Notes: generated from the sequence alone by a model not told the origin. A stretch of 30,534 nt of DNA from Verrucomicrobia bacterium UBA6775 (GCA_002453165.1 DKGH01000188.1:1-30534), one strand, 5' to 3'; numbered from the stretch's first letter, positions 1 to 8,620 are shown. Numbers and translations are program-made.

Positions 1-2051
1 AGCTTGGCCAAGTCGACCTCCAAGGTCGCTTCCTTTTGATCCTTCTTCACTTCCAGTTCGCCCAATTTGTCCAACTGGGATACGCCGTATGCCTTGAGTT
101 TGAAGTTCGCGGTGAATTCCCCATGCCGCTCGATGCCAAGCGGAATCTTCACCTTGCCGTTCGCTGGAGCCTTGAACAGCGCTTGGCCAACCGGTGCCAC
201 TCGCACTGGCTCGGGATCGCTGCCATTCACCGACAACACACTGCCCTTGGCCAAGCGCGCCAAGACAGGCTCATTATTGTAATCGCCGACACGATGACGA
301 GTGACCGTGGTCGAGGCAGGCACTTCTACCGGCTTCCCCCCGATCTCGGCCTGGCCTACGAATCGTATTTCACCCGTAAAAGCTTCCTCCGCACTCTCGT
401 TCATCAGGTGCGCGGTAATGGCACCCTGCCCCTGCTTGATCTCATCATTCCTCAACCTGACCCCCTTCGGCAGGTTTTGGGTTTGAATCTTGATCGGCCC
501 GTTGAAGTTGCCACTTCGGATTGCCACAAATCGAATCGGCAAACTGGAGCCCTTACGGAGGTGTGTTGCCATCAACTCAATATTTCGCTTGTCCTTCGCC
601 ACCGGTACGGTCTGTGGATGAACGAGCAGCTTAAAACCGGGGGTCTCCCGCCGAACAGAAACAAGGTAGGTCTTGAATGAATCATCCGAGGCCTGGTTAA
701 ATAAGTCGCGCAATTCAACCCGCAGGTAGCCGTCGGACTTTGCCTGAAACCGCCACGACACGTCGCGGTTGGTCATGTTAAATTCACGACCACCCGGATT
801 GGTTTTCAACTCGTAAAACTCATTGGCCTTCTCAGGACTCTCCTTACCATCCGCAGCAACGTTTACTACCTGTGCTGTGACGTACGGATTCGTGTTATGC
901 CCCAACCGTTGTGAGTGGACGTCCAGCCAGTATACGCCGTCCTTTTTCACTGGGAACCTGTACACGTCCACATCCCGCGCCGGGAAAAACCGACCGGCTA
1001 GCACCCCCGGTGAAGACACCTGTTGCGGTTTTGCTTGGTTTTCGACGTCATCCTTTTCAAGTGTGATCGCTTGACCGTTCGCATGGGCGATGAAAAACGG
1101 ATTGCTCACCGACGATCCGGATGCCAAGCGGTACACGCCCCCGTCCAAAACGATTGATGCGGGAGGCAAAATGACACCACCCGGCAACGCGGCCCGAGCC
1201 AAATCCCCAGCCCGAACAACCAGTTTTTCAAGCGACCGGCCGTCCGCGCCCTTTTTATTAGATGGCACCGAATTGGGAAGATTCCTGCCGTACAGCGTCA
1301 CCGCCGATTCCTTCAAGTCACTGAGCACTGGCGGGTAGACGAAGTCAATGTGCAAGCCAGTCGTAATTTCCAACCGAAAGAAATGCTCCTGCCCCCCGGC
1401 GAATGCGGTATCATGGACTTGAATAAATAAATCTGCGTCCCCGGCCGGGATATGATCGATCAAGCCATCCGCTCCGGCGCGTTTCAAACGACCGCCAGTG
1501 GCGTCCCTCAAATACACAACCGGATCCAATCTTGAGTCAAGCGCCTCCGCCGAGAGTCGCAGCAGTAAACGCTGATCCTTTTTCGCGGGTAACCTGAACC
1601 ATGCGGACTGTCTCGCAATGGCGACTCCGTTCACGACAGATAGGGCACGTACAGCGAAGGCTGCCGCCATGCTGGTGTTGTTTCCGGGGCTGCTTAATTC
1701 ATCGAGCGGGCCAACAGAAAACGGCCTCGGATTCGACACCCCGAACGCTCCGATGTAACGAACCTCGTAGACACCGGACGGTACTTCTGCCGCCGCCTTT
1801 ACCCGGAATTTATTCTCTCCCGGCTTGATCAGTTCGGCACTGATACCTGAGTGGGAAAAATAAAGACCGGTCGCCCCCTCCAAATCTCCACCGAATGCAG
1901 TGATCACCGTCTCTCCACCGGCTTGGCAGCCCAAAGGAAAGACGGCGGTCAATCGTGACGTTGGCAGTTGGCCAAGCGCTTGGCCAAGCGCGCCAAGCAA
2001 CAGCAGGCCAACAAGCGAACACCGGGAAAAGAATCGAAAAGCCATGCTCAT
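1..2051 (-). CDS. PPC-type (pre-peptidase C-terminal-like) secreted protein, partial at 3' end
   Basis: The reading frame is open from an ATG at 2051 (second in-frame ATG at 2045) to the window edge, 683 codons without a stop; the C-terminus is missing. The N-terminus has a hydrophobic signal-peptide-like stretch (about residues 9-24), then a beta-rich domain starting near PTSRLTAVFPLGCQAG, which matches the opening of secreted Planctomycetes/Verrucomicrobia proteins built from PPC and Ig-like beta domains. Later segments (around residues 330-390, with DVDVYRFPVKKDGVYWLDV) look like a PPC beta-sandwich. No enzymatic motif was seen. The gene starts 39 bp after the DUF1549/DUF1553 gene on the same strand, a common pairing in these phyla, so an exported or envelope role with that protein is inferred. 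Three palindrome copies are embedded in the coding sequence (3-12, 246-255, 1977-1990); the last encodes L-G-Q-A-L-G-Q in the signal peptide. Confidence 0.8.
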   Translation of the reverse strand, partial: MSMAFRFFSRCSLVGLLLLGALGQALGQLPTSRLTAVFPLGCQAGGETVITAFGGDLEGATGLYFSHSGISAELIKPGENKFRVKAAAEVPSGVYEVRYIGAFGVSNPRPFSVGPLDELSSPGNNTSMAAAFAVRALSVVNGVAIARQSAWFRLPAKKDQRLLLRLSAEALDSRLDPVVYLRDATGGRLKRAGADGLIDHIPAGDADLFIQVHDTAFAGGQEHFFRLEITTGLHIDFVYPPVLSDLKESAVTLYGRNLPNSVPSNKKGADGRSLEKLVVRAGDLARAALPGGVILPPASIVLDGGVYRLASGSSVSNPFFIAHANGQAITLEKDDVENQAKPQQVSSPGVLAGRFFPARDVDVYRFPVKKDGVYWLDVHSQRLGHNTNPYVTAQVVNVAADGKESPEKANEFYELKTNPGGREFNMTNRDVSWRFQAKSDGYLRVELRDLFNQASDDSFKTYLVSVRRETPGFKLLVHPQTVPVAKDKRNIELMATHLRKGSSLPIRFVAIRSGNFNGPIKIQTQNLPKGVRLRNDEIKQGQGAITAHLMNESAEEAFTGEIRFVGQAEIGGKPVEVPASTTVTRHRVGDYNNEPVLARLAKGSVLSVNGSDPEPVRVAPVGQALFKAPANGKVKIPLGIERHGEFTANFKLKAYGVSQLDKLGELEVKKDQKEATLEVDLAK
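1968..1990. repeat. Palindromic repeat dimer (one half imperfect) inside the PPC gene signal peptide
   Basis: TTGGCCAAGCG is followed at 12-bp period by a perfect CGCTTGGCCAAGCG (1977-1990). Read in the gene frame it gives the L-G-Q-A-L-G-Q part of the signal peptide. Confidence 0.85.
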
Positions 2052-2056
2052 TAATA

Positions 2057-2070
2057 CGCTTGGCCAAGCG
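2057..2070. repeat. Palindromic repeat CGCTTGGCCAAGCG, intergenic
   Basis: A perfect 14-bp copy lies in the 39-bp gap between the stop of the DUF1549/DUF1553 gene (2091) and the start of the PPC gene (2051), only 5 bp upstream of that ATG, where a ribosome binding site would be expected. No Shine-Dalgarno sequence is visible there. Confidence 0.9.
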
Positions 2071-2090
2071 GCAGCATTCAACGCAACAAC

Positions 2091-4595
2091 TTAGTGGTTG
2101 AAGAGAAATTCCTTGGTGTTCACCAAGGCCCAGAGGATGTCCTCGAATCGCTCCTTGGTTTTGTCCACCGGCTTGCCGTCTTTGTCCACGGCCTCGCGAT
2201 TCAGATAACCCACCGCCACATCGACCTCCTCCTTGCGGGGCAGTCTCGCGAATGCCCGGTAGTAGAGGCTGTTGAGTTTCATTTCATGACTGCTCTCCTT
2301 GTCGGACGCCAGTTCTGCCGCTCGGCCATCTTTCCGAGCCAATTGTTCGTGGATGTTCTTCGCGTTAAACAGGTGAAGACTTTGGGCAAGGCTGGCCTCC
2401 TGTGATCGTTCGCATTCGCAGGCACTGGATGAGTCCGGCCGACCGAACACGCTCAGGAAATAATTCGAGCTGTTGTAGCTGTTGTCCGGCAGACACACCG
2501 CTCGGGTGCCCACCGGTAGGCCGCTGAAATCGCTCTTGGCCAAAATCAAGTCATTCAACGAATCGTAGAGCACCTCCGCCGTCAGGCGCTTGGGCTGGAA
2601 ACGCGAGAAGTAGTGCTTGTCCTTTGCGTTGTGCTCGTTGGGCACGGAACTGAACTGGTAAGTGGTCGAAGTGGTGATTACCCGGACAAGTTCCTTCAGG
2701 TCGTAATTTGATTTCTCAAAATGATTCGCCAACTCATCCAGCAAGGCCGGATGGGTCGCCGGGTTTGTGGAACGAAAATCATCCTCGGGATCAACAAGCC
2801 CGCGACCAAAGAAATGTTTCCAGTAACGGTTCACGAGCGTCTTGGAGAACAGGCGATTGTCATCGACCTTCATCCAGTCGACCAAGCGATGCCGGGGATC
2901 TTCGACTGCCGCGATCGCCAACTCGCCCGAGCCCAACCCGGCCGGCTTGACCGGCTTGTTGGTTTTCTTGTTTGTCACCTGTGCGACGCCGGCGCGGTGG
3001 AAAATCATGTCCTCCCCGGGGCGACCGGCGTTTGCCTTGCCCACTCGCGAGAAAAACGCCATGAAGCTGTAGTAATCGTTTTGCGACCATTTCTCGAACG
3101 GATGATGGTGGCACTGGGCACACTGCAGGCGAGTGCCAAGGAACAACTGCGCCGTGTCCTCCATTTGGGCCTGCTGCGAGTTGACCTGCTTGAACCAGAC
3201 CGTCGGCGGGCTTTGTTTGATGTCTCCCGACGCGGCGAGAATCTCGCGCACAAAACGATCGTACGGCTTGTTATTGTAAAAACTCTCCTTGATCCAATCG
3301 TAAAACGCCATAGTGGTTTTCAACTGTGCCCCGTTGGCTCGCTTGTTGCGAAGGAGCGACGACCACTTGTTGGCGAAAAACTCGGCGTACTCCTCCGTCC
3401 TCAGCAGGCGCTCTACCAAAGCGGTTCGTTTGTCGGGCGACTTGTCTGCGGCGAATGCCTTCGCCTCGTCCACCGTGGGTAACCGCCCTGTGATGTCGAG
3501 TGTCACACGACGGAGAAAGGTCGAATTGTCCGCCACAGCCGAGGGTGGCATGCCCACTTTTTTCAACTTTGCGAAAATGAACTTGTCAACGAAATTCTGC
3601 TCGGATGGCAAACTCTCGACAGGCGCTCCCAGCGGAACCGACGCCCGAAAAACGGATGCCTTGTCCTGGTAACGAATCATCACTGCTATCTCACCGGGAT
3701 GATTTCCCGCAGTCACCAAGCCGGTGTTGTCGGCCTCGGCGAATTCGCGATCGTTCGCTTCGTACACGGCCGAGTGGGTGATGTCTTCCACTGAACCGTC
3801 AGTCATCCGCGCCAACACCACGAGTTGCTGCTGTGCGCCTGGCTTCATCACGCGCTCGGCAGGGTGCACCTCGATCGCGTCCAGCTTGGGATCGGTCGGC
3901 TTGCCGTAGGGCATGCCCTGTCGCATCCACTTGACGATCATCTTGTAGTCAAATGAGCCGGCATCAATCCGTGATCCGCCGCCGTGCGGCAACTGGCCGC
4001 TGGCTTTCAGCAAAAGCAGACTGCGCTCCGGCGCGGCCGGAAAGATGCGCCGCCCGCGCGCCTCGCGGAGTAGATACTCGTAATCCTCCGGTGGCTCGAA
4101 GCCGAGCAGCGAGAGTTTGAATCCGTTCTGGCCGCCGGACTTTCCGTGGCAGCCGCCCCCGTTGCAGCCGTGCTTGGTGAACAACGGCACGATGGAGTTT
4201 GAAAAATTGACCTGTTTTTCGAGCGCGGCGTTTTTGACCTCGAACGGGATGGATGCCTTTTCGCCAGTCTCGGTCTCGACAGTAATCTGCCCTACCCCGT
4301 TCACGACCGGCTCGACCAATCCATTGGTAACCCGAACCAGCCCTTCTGGCTGGGTCGTCACCCTGACCGTGCGAGTGTGGTCGACGAGAAAACCGTCCGG
4401 CAACGATTCGGTGACGAGCAGTTGCTGTCTCGCGTCAGAGCCATCGAGCACGACGCGCTCTAGCGACTTGCCACCCCAACCTGGAGTGGCGACCTGAATT
4501 GCGGCGTTTAGTGATGCAAGACTCAGCAGGCAAACGACGAACACACCTGCTAAACCTGCAATCCTCCTTGAAATTGCTGTTAATCCAACAGACAT
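2091..4595 (-). CDS. DUF1549/DUF1553 (PSCyt2/PSD1) protein with cytochrome-like motifs
   Basis: An 834-residue secreted protein. The start at 4595 is chosen because a clear signal peptide (hydrophobic residues 11-32, ending near SLNAA) follows directly; the frame extends upstream to 4658 without adding anything recognisable. Domains in order: a beta N-terminal region (33-125); a CNGGGCHG motif (C144, C149, H150) typical of the planctomycete cytochrome-like segment; a Big2-like bacterial Ig domain (about 240-320); DUF1549 (about 335-545), with CAQCHHHP giving a CxxCH haem-type motif at 492-496; and DUF1553 (about 595-830). Proteins of this type are abundant in Planctomycetes and Verrucomicrobia and are often found near DUF1501 and sulfatase genes; their biochemical role is not settled. 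Haem binding is inferred from motifs only. The gene lies downstream of miaE and 39 bp upstream of the PPC gene, on the same strand. No palindrome copy lies inside it. Confidence 0.9.
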   Translation of the reverse strand: MSVGLTAISRRIAGLAGVFVVCLLSLASLNAAIQVATPGWGGKSLERVVLDGSDARQQLLVTESLPDGFLVDHTRTVRVTTQPEGLVRVTNGLVEPVVNGVGQITVETETGEKASIPFEVKNAALEKQVNFSNSIVPLFTKHGCNGGGCHGKSGGQNGFKLSLLGFEPPEDYEYLLREARGRRIFPAAPERSLLLLKASGQLPHGGGSRIDAGSFDYKMIVKWMRQGMPYGKPTDPKLDAIEVHPAERVMKPGAQQQLVVLARMTDGSVEDITHSAVYEANDREFAEADNTGLVTAGNHPGEIAVMIRYQDKASVFRASVPLGAPVESLPSEQNFVDKFIFAKLKKVGMPPSAVADNSTFLRRVTLDITGRLPTVDEAKAFAADKSPDKRTALVERLLRTEEYAEFFANKWSSLLRNKRANGAQLKTTMAFYDWIKESFYNNKPYDRFVREILAASGDIKQSPPTVWFKQVNSQQAQMEDTAQLFLGTRLQCAQCHHHPFEKWSQNDYYSFMAFFSRVGKANAGRPGEDMIFHRAGVAQVTNKKTNKPVKPAGLGSGELAIAAVEDPRHRLVDWMKVDDNRLFSKTLVNRYWKHFFGRGLVDPEDDFRSTNPATHPALLDELANHFEKSNYDLKELVRVITTSTTYQFSSVPNEHNAKDKHYFSRFQPKRLTAEVLYDSLNDLILAKSDFSGLPVGTRAVCLPDNSYNSSNYFLSVFGRPDSSSACECERSQEASLAQSLHLFNAKNIHEQLARKDGRAAELASDKESSHEMKLNSLYYRAFARLPRKEEVDVAVGYLNREAVDKDGKPVDKTKERFEDILWALVNTKEFLFNH

Positions 4596-4661
4596 AGGTT
4601 TTGGGAAACATCCGCGAATTTCGGGTAGATGCAAGCGGAAAAATGCGCTTGGGCACATAGC

Positions 4662-5234
4662 TCAATGAAGTACGGGAAGGTCGCTAGGCTGCACCACCAG
4701 CTCCGCATCCAGTTCGAGATAGAATTCGAGGCGCCGCTCAGTCTCCAATTCGTCGATACGCTTGGCCATGAGCAGGTACGAGGCGTAGTGATTTCCCTCC
4801 GACTTCACCAAATCGCCATAAAACTTGGCCAAGCGCTGGTCCACCGAGGCCAATGCCACCGCGAGAATCTGAAATTTCTCGCAACTCCGCCCCTCAATCA
4901 TCGCCGCGCAGAGCAAATGATCGATCACCTGCTCGTTCCGCCCCCTGCGAACCGAGTTCATCATGCCGGAAATCCAAGGGCTGGAGATCGCTTGGCCAAG
5001 CGCCATCCCCCTGTCATCCAGTATCTTAAGCACCAAGTTGAAATGCTCCAACTCCTCGATGGCGATCTCCGTCAACTCAGGCAGCGAGTCCGCCAACTGC
5101 TGATACCGTTGGAGTTTCAGGGCCGATTGCGCCGCTTTTCTCTCCAAATGGGCATGATCGACCAGCACGGCATCCAAGTTTGCTAGCACCTTGGTCAGCC
5201 ACGATTCCGGAGGTTTTGCTCGGAGCATCAACAT
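4662..5234 (-). CDS. miaE: tRNA-(ms2io6A)-hydroxylase MiaE
   Basis: A 190-residue ferritin-like diiron monooxygenase. MiaE hydroxylates the isoprenyl group of ms2i6A at tRNA position 37. The sequence shows the family opening (RAKPPESWL), the first iron-ligand helix around DHAHLERKAA, the second around EELEHFNLV, and the later ligand segment around KSEGNHYASYLL. The start at 5234 (MLMLRAKPPESW) fits the family length; the open frame continues to 5597 but that extension is not family-like and runs into the rpmH region on the other strand. ATG codons at 5228 and 5276 are alternatives. Two palindrome copies lie inside: at 4824-4835, read as R-L-A-K where the family already has a similar R-L-A motif, and at 4989-5002, read as A-L-G-Q-A. 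The gene is divergent from rpmH. Confidence 0.9.
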   Translation of the reverse strand: MLMLRAKPPESWLTKVLANLDAVLVDHAHLERKAAQSALKLQRYQQLADSLPELTEIAIEELEHFNLVLKILDDRGMALGQAISSPWISGMMNSVRRGRNEQVIDHLLCAAMIEGRSCEKFQILAVALASVDQRLAKFYGDLVKSEGNHYASYLLMAKRIDELETERRLEFYLELDAELVVQPSDLPVLH

Positions 5235-5337
5235 CGCTACACCGCAAGCGCGGCGGGCGAACAGTACGGCAGTCATCCCTCGAATGGCAAATCCCGGAAA
5301 AAATCCGGTTTTTTGAGTGATTACGGGATTCTGGTGC

Positions 5338-5365
5338 TTGACAGTCGGCTTGTTACTGCTAGTTT
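5338..5365 (+). promoter_or_regulatory. Candidate sigma-70 promoter for rpmH-rnpA-yidD-yidC
   Basis: TTGACA (5338-5343) is a perfect -35 match. It is followed at 16 bp by TAGTTT (5360-5365), a weak -10 that is preceded by TG one base upstream (extended -10 form). It lies in the 242-bp gap between miaE and rpmH and would give a leader of about 105 nt before rpmH. Apart from this candidate I see nothing distinct in the gap (5235-5476). Confidence 0.45.
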
Positions 5366-5476
5366 TCTTTCCCTTTTTCCGAGCGAAAGAGGGGAAACAG
5401 GGGATGCACCATGTGGCGCACAGACGACTTTGAACCACATTCTTCCCGCTCACTGGGGAGATTTTTTTAGATTCAG

Positions 5477-5614
5477 ATGAAACAAACATTCCAGCCGTCG
5501 AACATCCGACGCAAACGCAGGCACGGTTTTCGCGCACGTATGGCCACCAAGGCAGGTCGCAAGATTTTGGCCGGTCGCCGCGCGCGCGGTCGGGCACGAC
5601 TCACTCCCGCCTAA
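5477..5614 (+). CDS. rpmH: 50S ribosomal protein L34
   Basis: A 45-residue, strongly basic protein beginning MKQTFQPSNIRRKRRHGFRA and ending in RARLTPA, matching L34 over its full length. L34 is a small protein of the large ribosomal subunit. The start is set by the conserved N-terminus. A GGGGAG lies 16 nt upstream of the ATG, further than usual. It is followed after 15 bp by rnpA, as in most bacteria, where rpmH, rnpA, yidD and yidC form one transcription unit near the origin. Confidence 0.97.
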   Translation: MKQTFQPSNIRRKRRHGFRARMATKAGRKILAGRRARGRARLTPA

Positions 5615-5629
5615 GCCCTTCCGGCATCC

Positions 5630-6034
5630 ATGACGGCCTCCGGCCAAACTGAGATTTTTCCTAAGTCCAGCCGTATCCAAGCCAGCGCGGATTTCCGGGC
5701 CAACCGGGAAAACGGTCAGCGCTTGGCCAAGGGCTGTCTTTTGGCCAATTGGCAAACGCTACCGCCGAATTCTCCCTCCCGCCTAGGGGTGGTCACCAGT
5801 CGCCGTGTCGGCAAAGCGACAATTCGAAACCAAGCTCGTCGCATGATGCGCGAATGTTTTCGACTGCATCACGGCGAGTTACTCAAACGGGTTGATTTGG
5901 TTTTGGTCGCAAGACAGTCCATCGCCAATCGGGGGTTCCGGGCTGTGGAGAGGGATTTTCTCCGCTTGCTGAAAAAGACCGGCCTCCTGCCCAACTCGTC
6001 CGGCCCGGCCTACCCGGCGACAGACTCCAATTGA
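5630..6034 (+). CDS. rnpA: Ribonuclease P protein component
   Basis: A 134-residue basic protein; the protein subunit of RNase P, which assists the catalytic RNA in 5' maturation of tRNA precursors. The family signature is visible at about residues 58-75: SRRVGKATIRNQARRMMRE, containing the RNR-type helix. The position between rpmH and yidD confirms the call. The stop overlaps the yidD start (TGATG), suggesting translational coupling. A palindrome copy at 5720-5731 is read as R-L-A-K-G at residues 31-35, near the start of the conserved fold. The C-terminal about 15 residues look like an unstructured tail. No Shine-Dalgarno sequence precedes the ATG. Confidence 0.95.
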   Translation: MTASGQTEIFPKSSRIQASADFRANRENGQRLAKGCLLANWQTLPPNSPSRLGVVTSRRVGKATIRNQARRMMRECFRLHHGELLKRVDLVLVARQSIANRGFRAVERDFLRLLKKTGLLPNSSGPAYPATDSN

Positions 6035-6309
6035 TGAATCCGCTGCAACATCTTCTTTTGCTGATGATCCGTTTTTACCGTCTGGTTTTGTCCCCGGCTA
6101 AGAATGCCCTGCTTGGTCCGGGCGGTTCCTGTCGTTTTTCACCAACCTGCTCTGCGTATGCAGTGGACGCCATCAAGGCCCACGGCGCGCTGCGTGGCAG
6201 CTGGCTTGGGCTCCGCCGAATCGTGCGTTGTCATCCGTGGGGTGGATGCGGGCATGATCCCGTCCCGGCCAAGTGGACTGAGCTTGGCCAAGCCAAGACC
6301 TCTCGTTAA
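6034..6309 (+). CDS. yidD: Membrane protein insertion efficiency factor YidD
   Basis: A 91-residue protein with the YidD signature: an N-terminal amphipathic or membrane-associated helix (IRFYRLVLSPAKNALLG), then CRFSPTCSAYAVDAIKAHG and RCHPWGGCGHDPVP with the conserved cysteines. YidD assists the Sec/YidC route of inner-membrane protein insertion. The ATG at 6034 overlaps the rnpA stop; an in-frame TTG at 6031 is possible but unlikely. The C-terminal end (L-G-Q-A-K) is encoded by a 12-bp palindrome copy at 6282-6293, lying beyond the conserved part, so the element has evidently been tolerated as a tail. Confidence 0.95.
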   Translation: MNPLQHLLLLMIRFYRLVLSPAKNALLGPGGSCRFSPTCSAYAVDAIKAHGALRGSWLGLRRIVRCHPWGGCGHDPVPAKWTELGQAKTSR

Positions 6310-6324
6310 TAGAAATAGACTTTC

Positions 6325-8094
6325 ATGGATCGTACCGGAATCATCGTTGTCACCATCTGCGTCATTCTGCTTTTCCTGACTTGGCCGGAGATGCCGCAGC
6401 GCCCGCAGCAACCGCAGCCTGTGACAACCTCCACCAATGCGGTTGGCACCAACGTGGTCCAGCAACCGGTACAACCGGCCGCCGCCCCCCTGCCTTCCAC
6501 TCCGGGGATCAAACCATCCGTCGAGTTGGAGTCGGAAAAACTGGTCACGCTGGAGACTGAGGATTCAGTATACACATTCACCTCGGCTGGCGGACTGAAA
6601 ACGGTGGGGCTGAACCATCACGAAGCCAAGCCTTGCAGCAGTACGAATCAAGCGGATGTGATTCACTTAAATCACGGAGTGGATTTGCCAGTGTTTTCGC
6701 TGAACGGCCTCGAGGACTCGGAGTTCAGCATCGATCGCGATGGAGGACTTGTCACAATGGTTTCCACCAATCAGGCTGGCATCCGAATCACAAAACAATT
6801 TGTGGCCGGCACCAATTATCTACTCCATACAAGCATCAAGCTGGAAAATAAAGGGAGTGAATCGGTAAAATTGAACCCCTCGAAACTGGTACTCGGCACA
6901 GCGATGCCTCTCCGGCCCGATGACACATATCCGGTCTGGGGCACCCAATGGCACAACGGCGAGGACTTGGAGGAGATCGACGAGGGATGGTTCGCCAATC
7001 GCACGCTGGGCTGCTTCCCGGGCACGCCGCGTGCGCAGTTCGTTTCCCCACCGCAAGCCCCGATCAATTGGGGCGGTGTGCACAATCGTTTTTTTGCGAT
7101 GACCACCATGCCGAAAACACAGCTGCCCGGCGCACGGATTCATTCTCAAAAAACAACCAACCACCGGTTGCTAAACGACATCCCGACCGAAGGGCAGTAC
7201 GTTCATCATGCCGGAATTCTGGCTACCCTCGAGTTGCCGCATAGCGAGCTTGAGGCCGGCAGCGCCGTGACGCACGAGTTCACTACATACGCCGGCCCGA
7301 AGGAGTACCGCACACTGGTGGCACACGGTGTGGCCGAGAATAACTCGCTTCAGTCAGTGATGGGGTTTGACGGTTTCTTTGGTTTCTTTGCCCGCGTCCT
7401 GTTGCGATCGATGAACGGGTTGAACGGGTTTGGCCTGTCGTACGCCTGGAGCATCATCGCAATCACCATCATCATCAAAATATTATTCTGGCCGCTGACC
7501 AAGGCCAGCACCGTCTCGATGAAACGCATGTCCGCCTACCAACCGCAGATGGCCGATATACGCGAAAAGTACAAGAGCGACCCGCAAAAGATGAACCGCA
7601 AGATCATGGAGTTCATGCGGGAACACAAAATCAATCCGATGGGAGGTTGTCTCCCGATCCTTATTCAGCTCCCGGTTTTCTTTGGTTTCTTCACGATGCT
7701 CCGCAGTGCGGTGGAATTGCGCGGGGCTGAGTTTCTCTGGATTTGTGATCTGTCTGAGTCCGACACAGTGGCACACATCTTCGGCTTCCCGATCAACCCA
7801 ATGCCGATGCTCATGGCGGTTACCATGCTGGTTCAAGCCCGGTTGACACCGACCTCCCCCACCATGGATCCCATGCAGCAGAAAATGATGAAGTACATGC
7901 CATTGATTTTCATCGTGATCCTATACAATTTCTCCTCTGGCCTGACCCTTTACTGGACGGTGCAAAACATGTTGAGCATCCTGCAGACCAAACTCACCCG
8001 GAACATCGTTGTAGACGTTCCGGATGCGAACACCGCCAACGCAGCCTTGGCCAAGCCGATCAAGGCCAAGCCGAAAAACAAACGTAAAAAATAA
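6325..8094 (+). CDS. yidC: Membrane protein insertase YidC
   Basis: A 589-residue insertase that places proteins into the cytoplasmic membrane, alone or with SecYEG. It has the Gram-negative layout: an N-terminal membrane anchor (about 5-20), a proline-rich linker (24-70), a large periplasmic beta domain (about 75-340), and the conserved C-terminal 60KD_IMP core (about 345-570). Core motifs include SIIAITIIIKILFWPLTK, the cytoplasmic hairpin with NPMGGCLPILIQLPVFFGFF, and DPMQQKMMKYMPLIF ... FSSGLTLYWTVQN. The tail is lysine-rich, as is usual for ribosome contact. A palindrome copy (8046-8055) in the tail codon stretch reads A-L-A-K-P. It starts 15 bp after yidD and is followed after 14 bp by khpB; no Shine-Dalgarno sequence is obvious. 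Confidence 0.97.
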   Translation: MDRTGIIVVTICVILLFLTWPEMPQRPQQPQPVTTSTNAVGTNVVQQPVQPAAAPLPSTPGIKPSVELESEKLVTLETEDSVYTFTSAGGLKTVGLNHHEAKPCSSTNQADVIHLNHGVDLPVFSLNGLEDSEFSIDRDGGLVTMVSTNQAGIRITKQFVAGTNYLLHTSIKLENKGSESVKLNPSKLVLGTAMPLRPDDTYPVWGTQWHNGEDLEEIDEGWFANRTLGCFPGTPRAQFVSPPQAPINWGGVHNRFFAMTTMPKTQLPGARIHSQKTTNHRLLNDIPTEGQYVHHAGILATLELPHSELEAGSAVTHEFTTYAGPKEYRTLVAHGVAENNSLQSVMGFDGFFGFFARVLLRSMNGLNGFGLSYAWSIIAITIIIKILFWPLTKASTVSMKRMSAYQPQMADIREKYKSDPQKMNRKIMEFMREHKINPMGGCLPILIQLPVFFGFFTMLRSAVELRGAEFLWICDLSESDTVAHIFGFPINPMPMLMAVTMLVQARLTPTSPTMDPMQQKMMKYMPLIFIVILYNFSSGLTLYWTVQNMLSILQTKLTRNIVVDVPDANTANAALAKPIKAKPKNKRKK

Positions 8095-8108
8095 TTTCCC
8101 ATCATATC

Positions 8109-8570
8109 ATGAGCGAATCCACTCAAGACCCCAAGGCACTCCTCGAGTCCATCCTGAATAATCTCGGTTTCGAGACTACCGTTGAGGAGAAGGACAAGGA
8201 CGGAAGCAAAGTACTCGACATCCAGGCACCGGAGGATTCCGGTCGACTGATCGGTCGCAAGGGCCAGACGCTCTTCGACCTGCAGTACATCCTCAACCGC
8301 ATCCTGTTTCAACAGGACGAAAACGCGGACAAGGTGCTGGTCGATGTGGCCGGGTATCGATTCAGCGAGCAGGACAAACTCGTCGACAAGGCGATCAAGG
8401 CCGCAGATCAGGTTCGTCGCTGGGGCGACATTGTCGAACTGGAGCCGATGAACTCCTACGATCGTCGTATCATCCACAACGCGCTCAAGGACGATCCCGA
8501 CATCGAGACACACAGCGTCGAGGTCGACGGCACCCACGACAAGGCGATCATCCTTCGCCCGAAGAGCTAA
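8109..8570 (+). CDS. khpB: KH-R3H RNA-binding protein (Jag/KhpB-like)
   Basis: A 153-residue protein with a KH domain (about 45-95; GxxG loop in SGRLIGRKGQTLFDLQ) followed by an R3H domain (about 100-153; RxxxH in SYDRRIIHNAL). It corresponds to the SpoIIIJ-associated protein Jag/KhpB, a single-stranded RNA-binding protein encoded after yidC in many bacteria. The separate Jag-N domain found in Firmicutes is absent; the N-terminus is a short segment similar to that preceding the KH domain. It is 14 bp downstream of yidC and presumably in the same operon. The stop is followed by the dimeric palindrome at 8583-8608. Confidence 0.92.
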   Translation: MSESTQDPKALLESILNNLGFETTVEEKDKDGSKVLDIQAPEDSGRLIGRKGQTLFDLQYILNRILFQQDENADKVLVDVAGYRFSEQDKLVDKAIKAADQVRRWGDIVELEPMNSYDRRIIHNALKDDPDIETHSVEVDGTHDKAIILRPKS

Positions 8571-8582
8571 TTCCTTTTCAAG

Positions 8583-8608
8583 CGCTTGGCCAAGCGCTTG
8601 GCCAAGCG
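8583..8608. repeat. Tandem palindromic repeat dimer, 26-bp perfect palindrome
   Basis: Two CGCTTGGCCAAGCG copies share their terminal CG (12-bp period). Because AGCGCT at the junction is itself palindromic, the whole 26 bp is one perfect palindrome. In RNA it could form an 11-bp hairpin with a 4-nt loop. It sits between khpB (stop 8570) and thrS (start 8621). No T tract follows, so a classical terminator is not supported. Confidence 0.95.
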
Positions 8609-8620
8609 GACACCGCCAAA

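Noticed and set aside
36..680. Long plus-strand open frame
   Set aside because: It is antisense to the continuous PPC reading frame, which runs 683 codons to the window edge and has a signal peptide and domain similarity.
5294..5314. Terminator-like CCGGA-loop-TCCGG followed by six T
   Set aside because: The stem is only 5 bp and no plus-strand gene ends upstream; likely chance.
5235..5476. Replication origin next to rpmH
   Set aside because: No DnaA-box cluster (TTATNCACA type) and no dnaA gene were seen, although the gene cluster is often near an origin.
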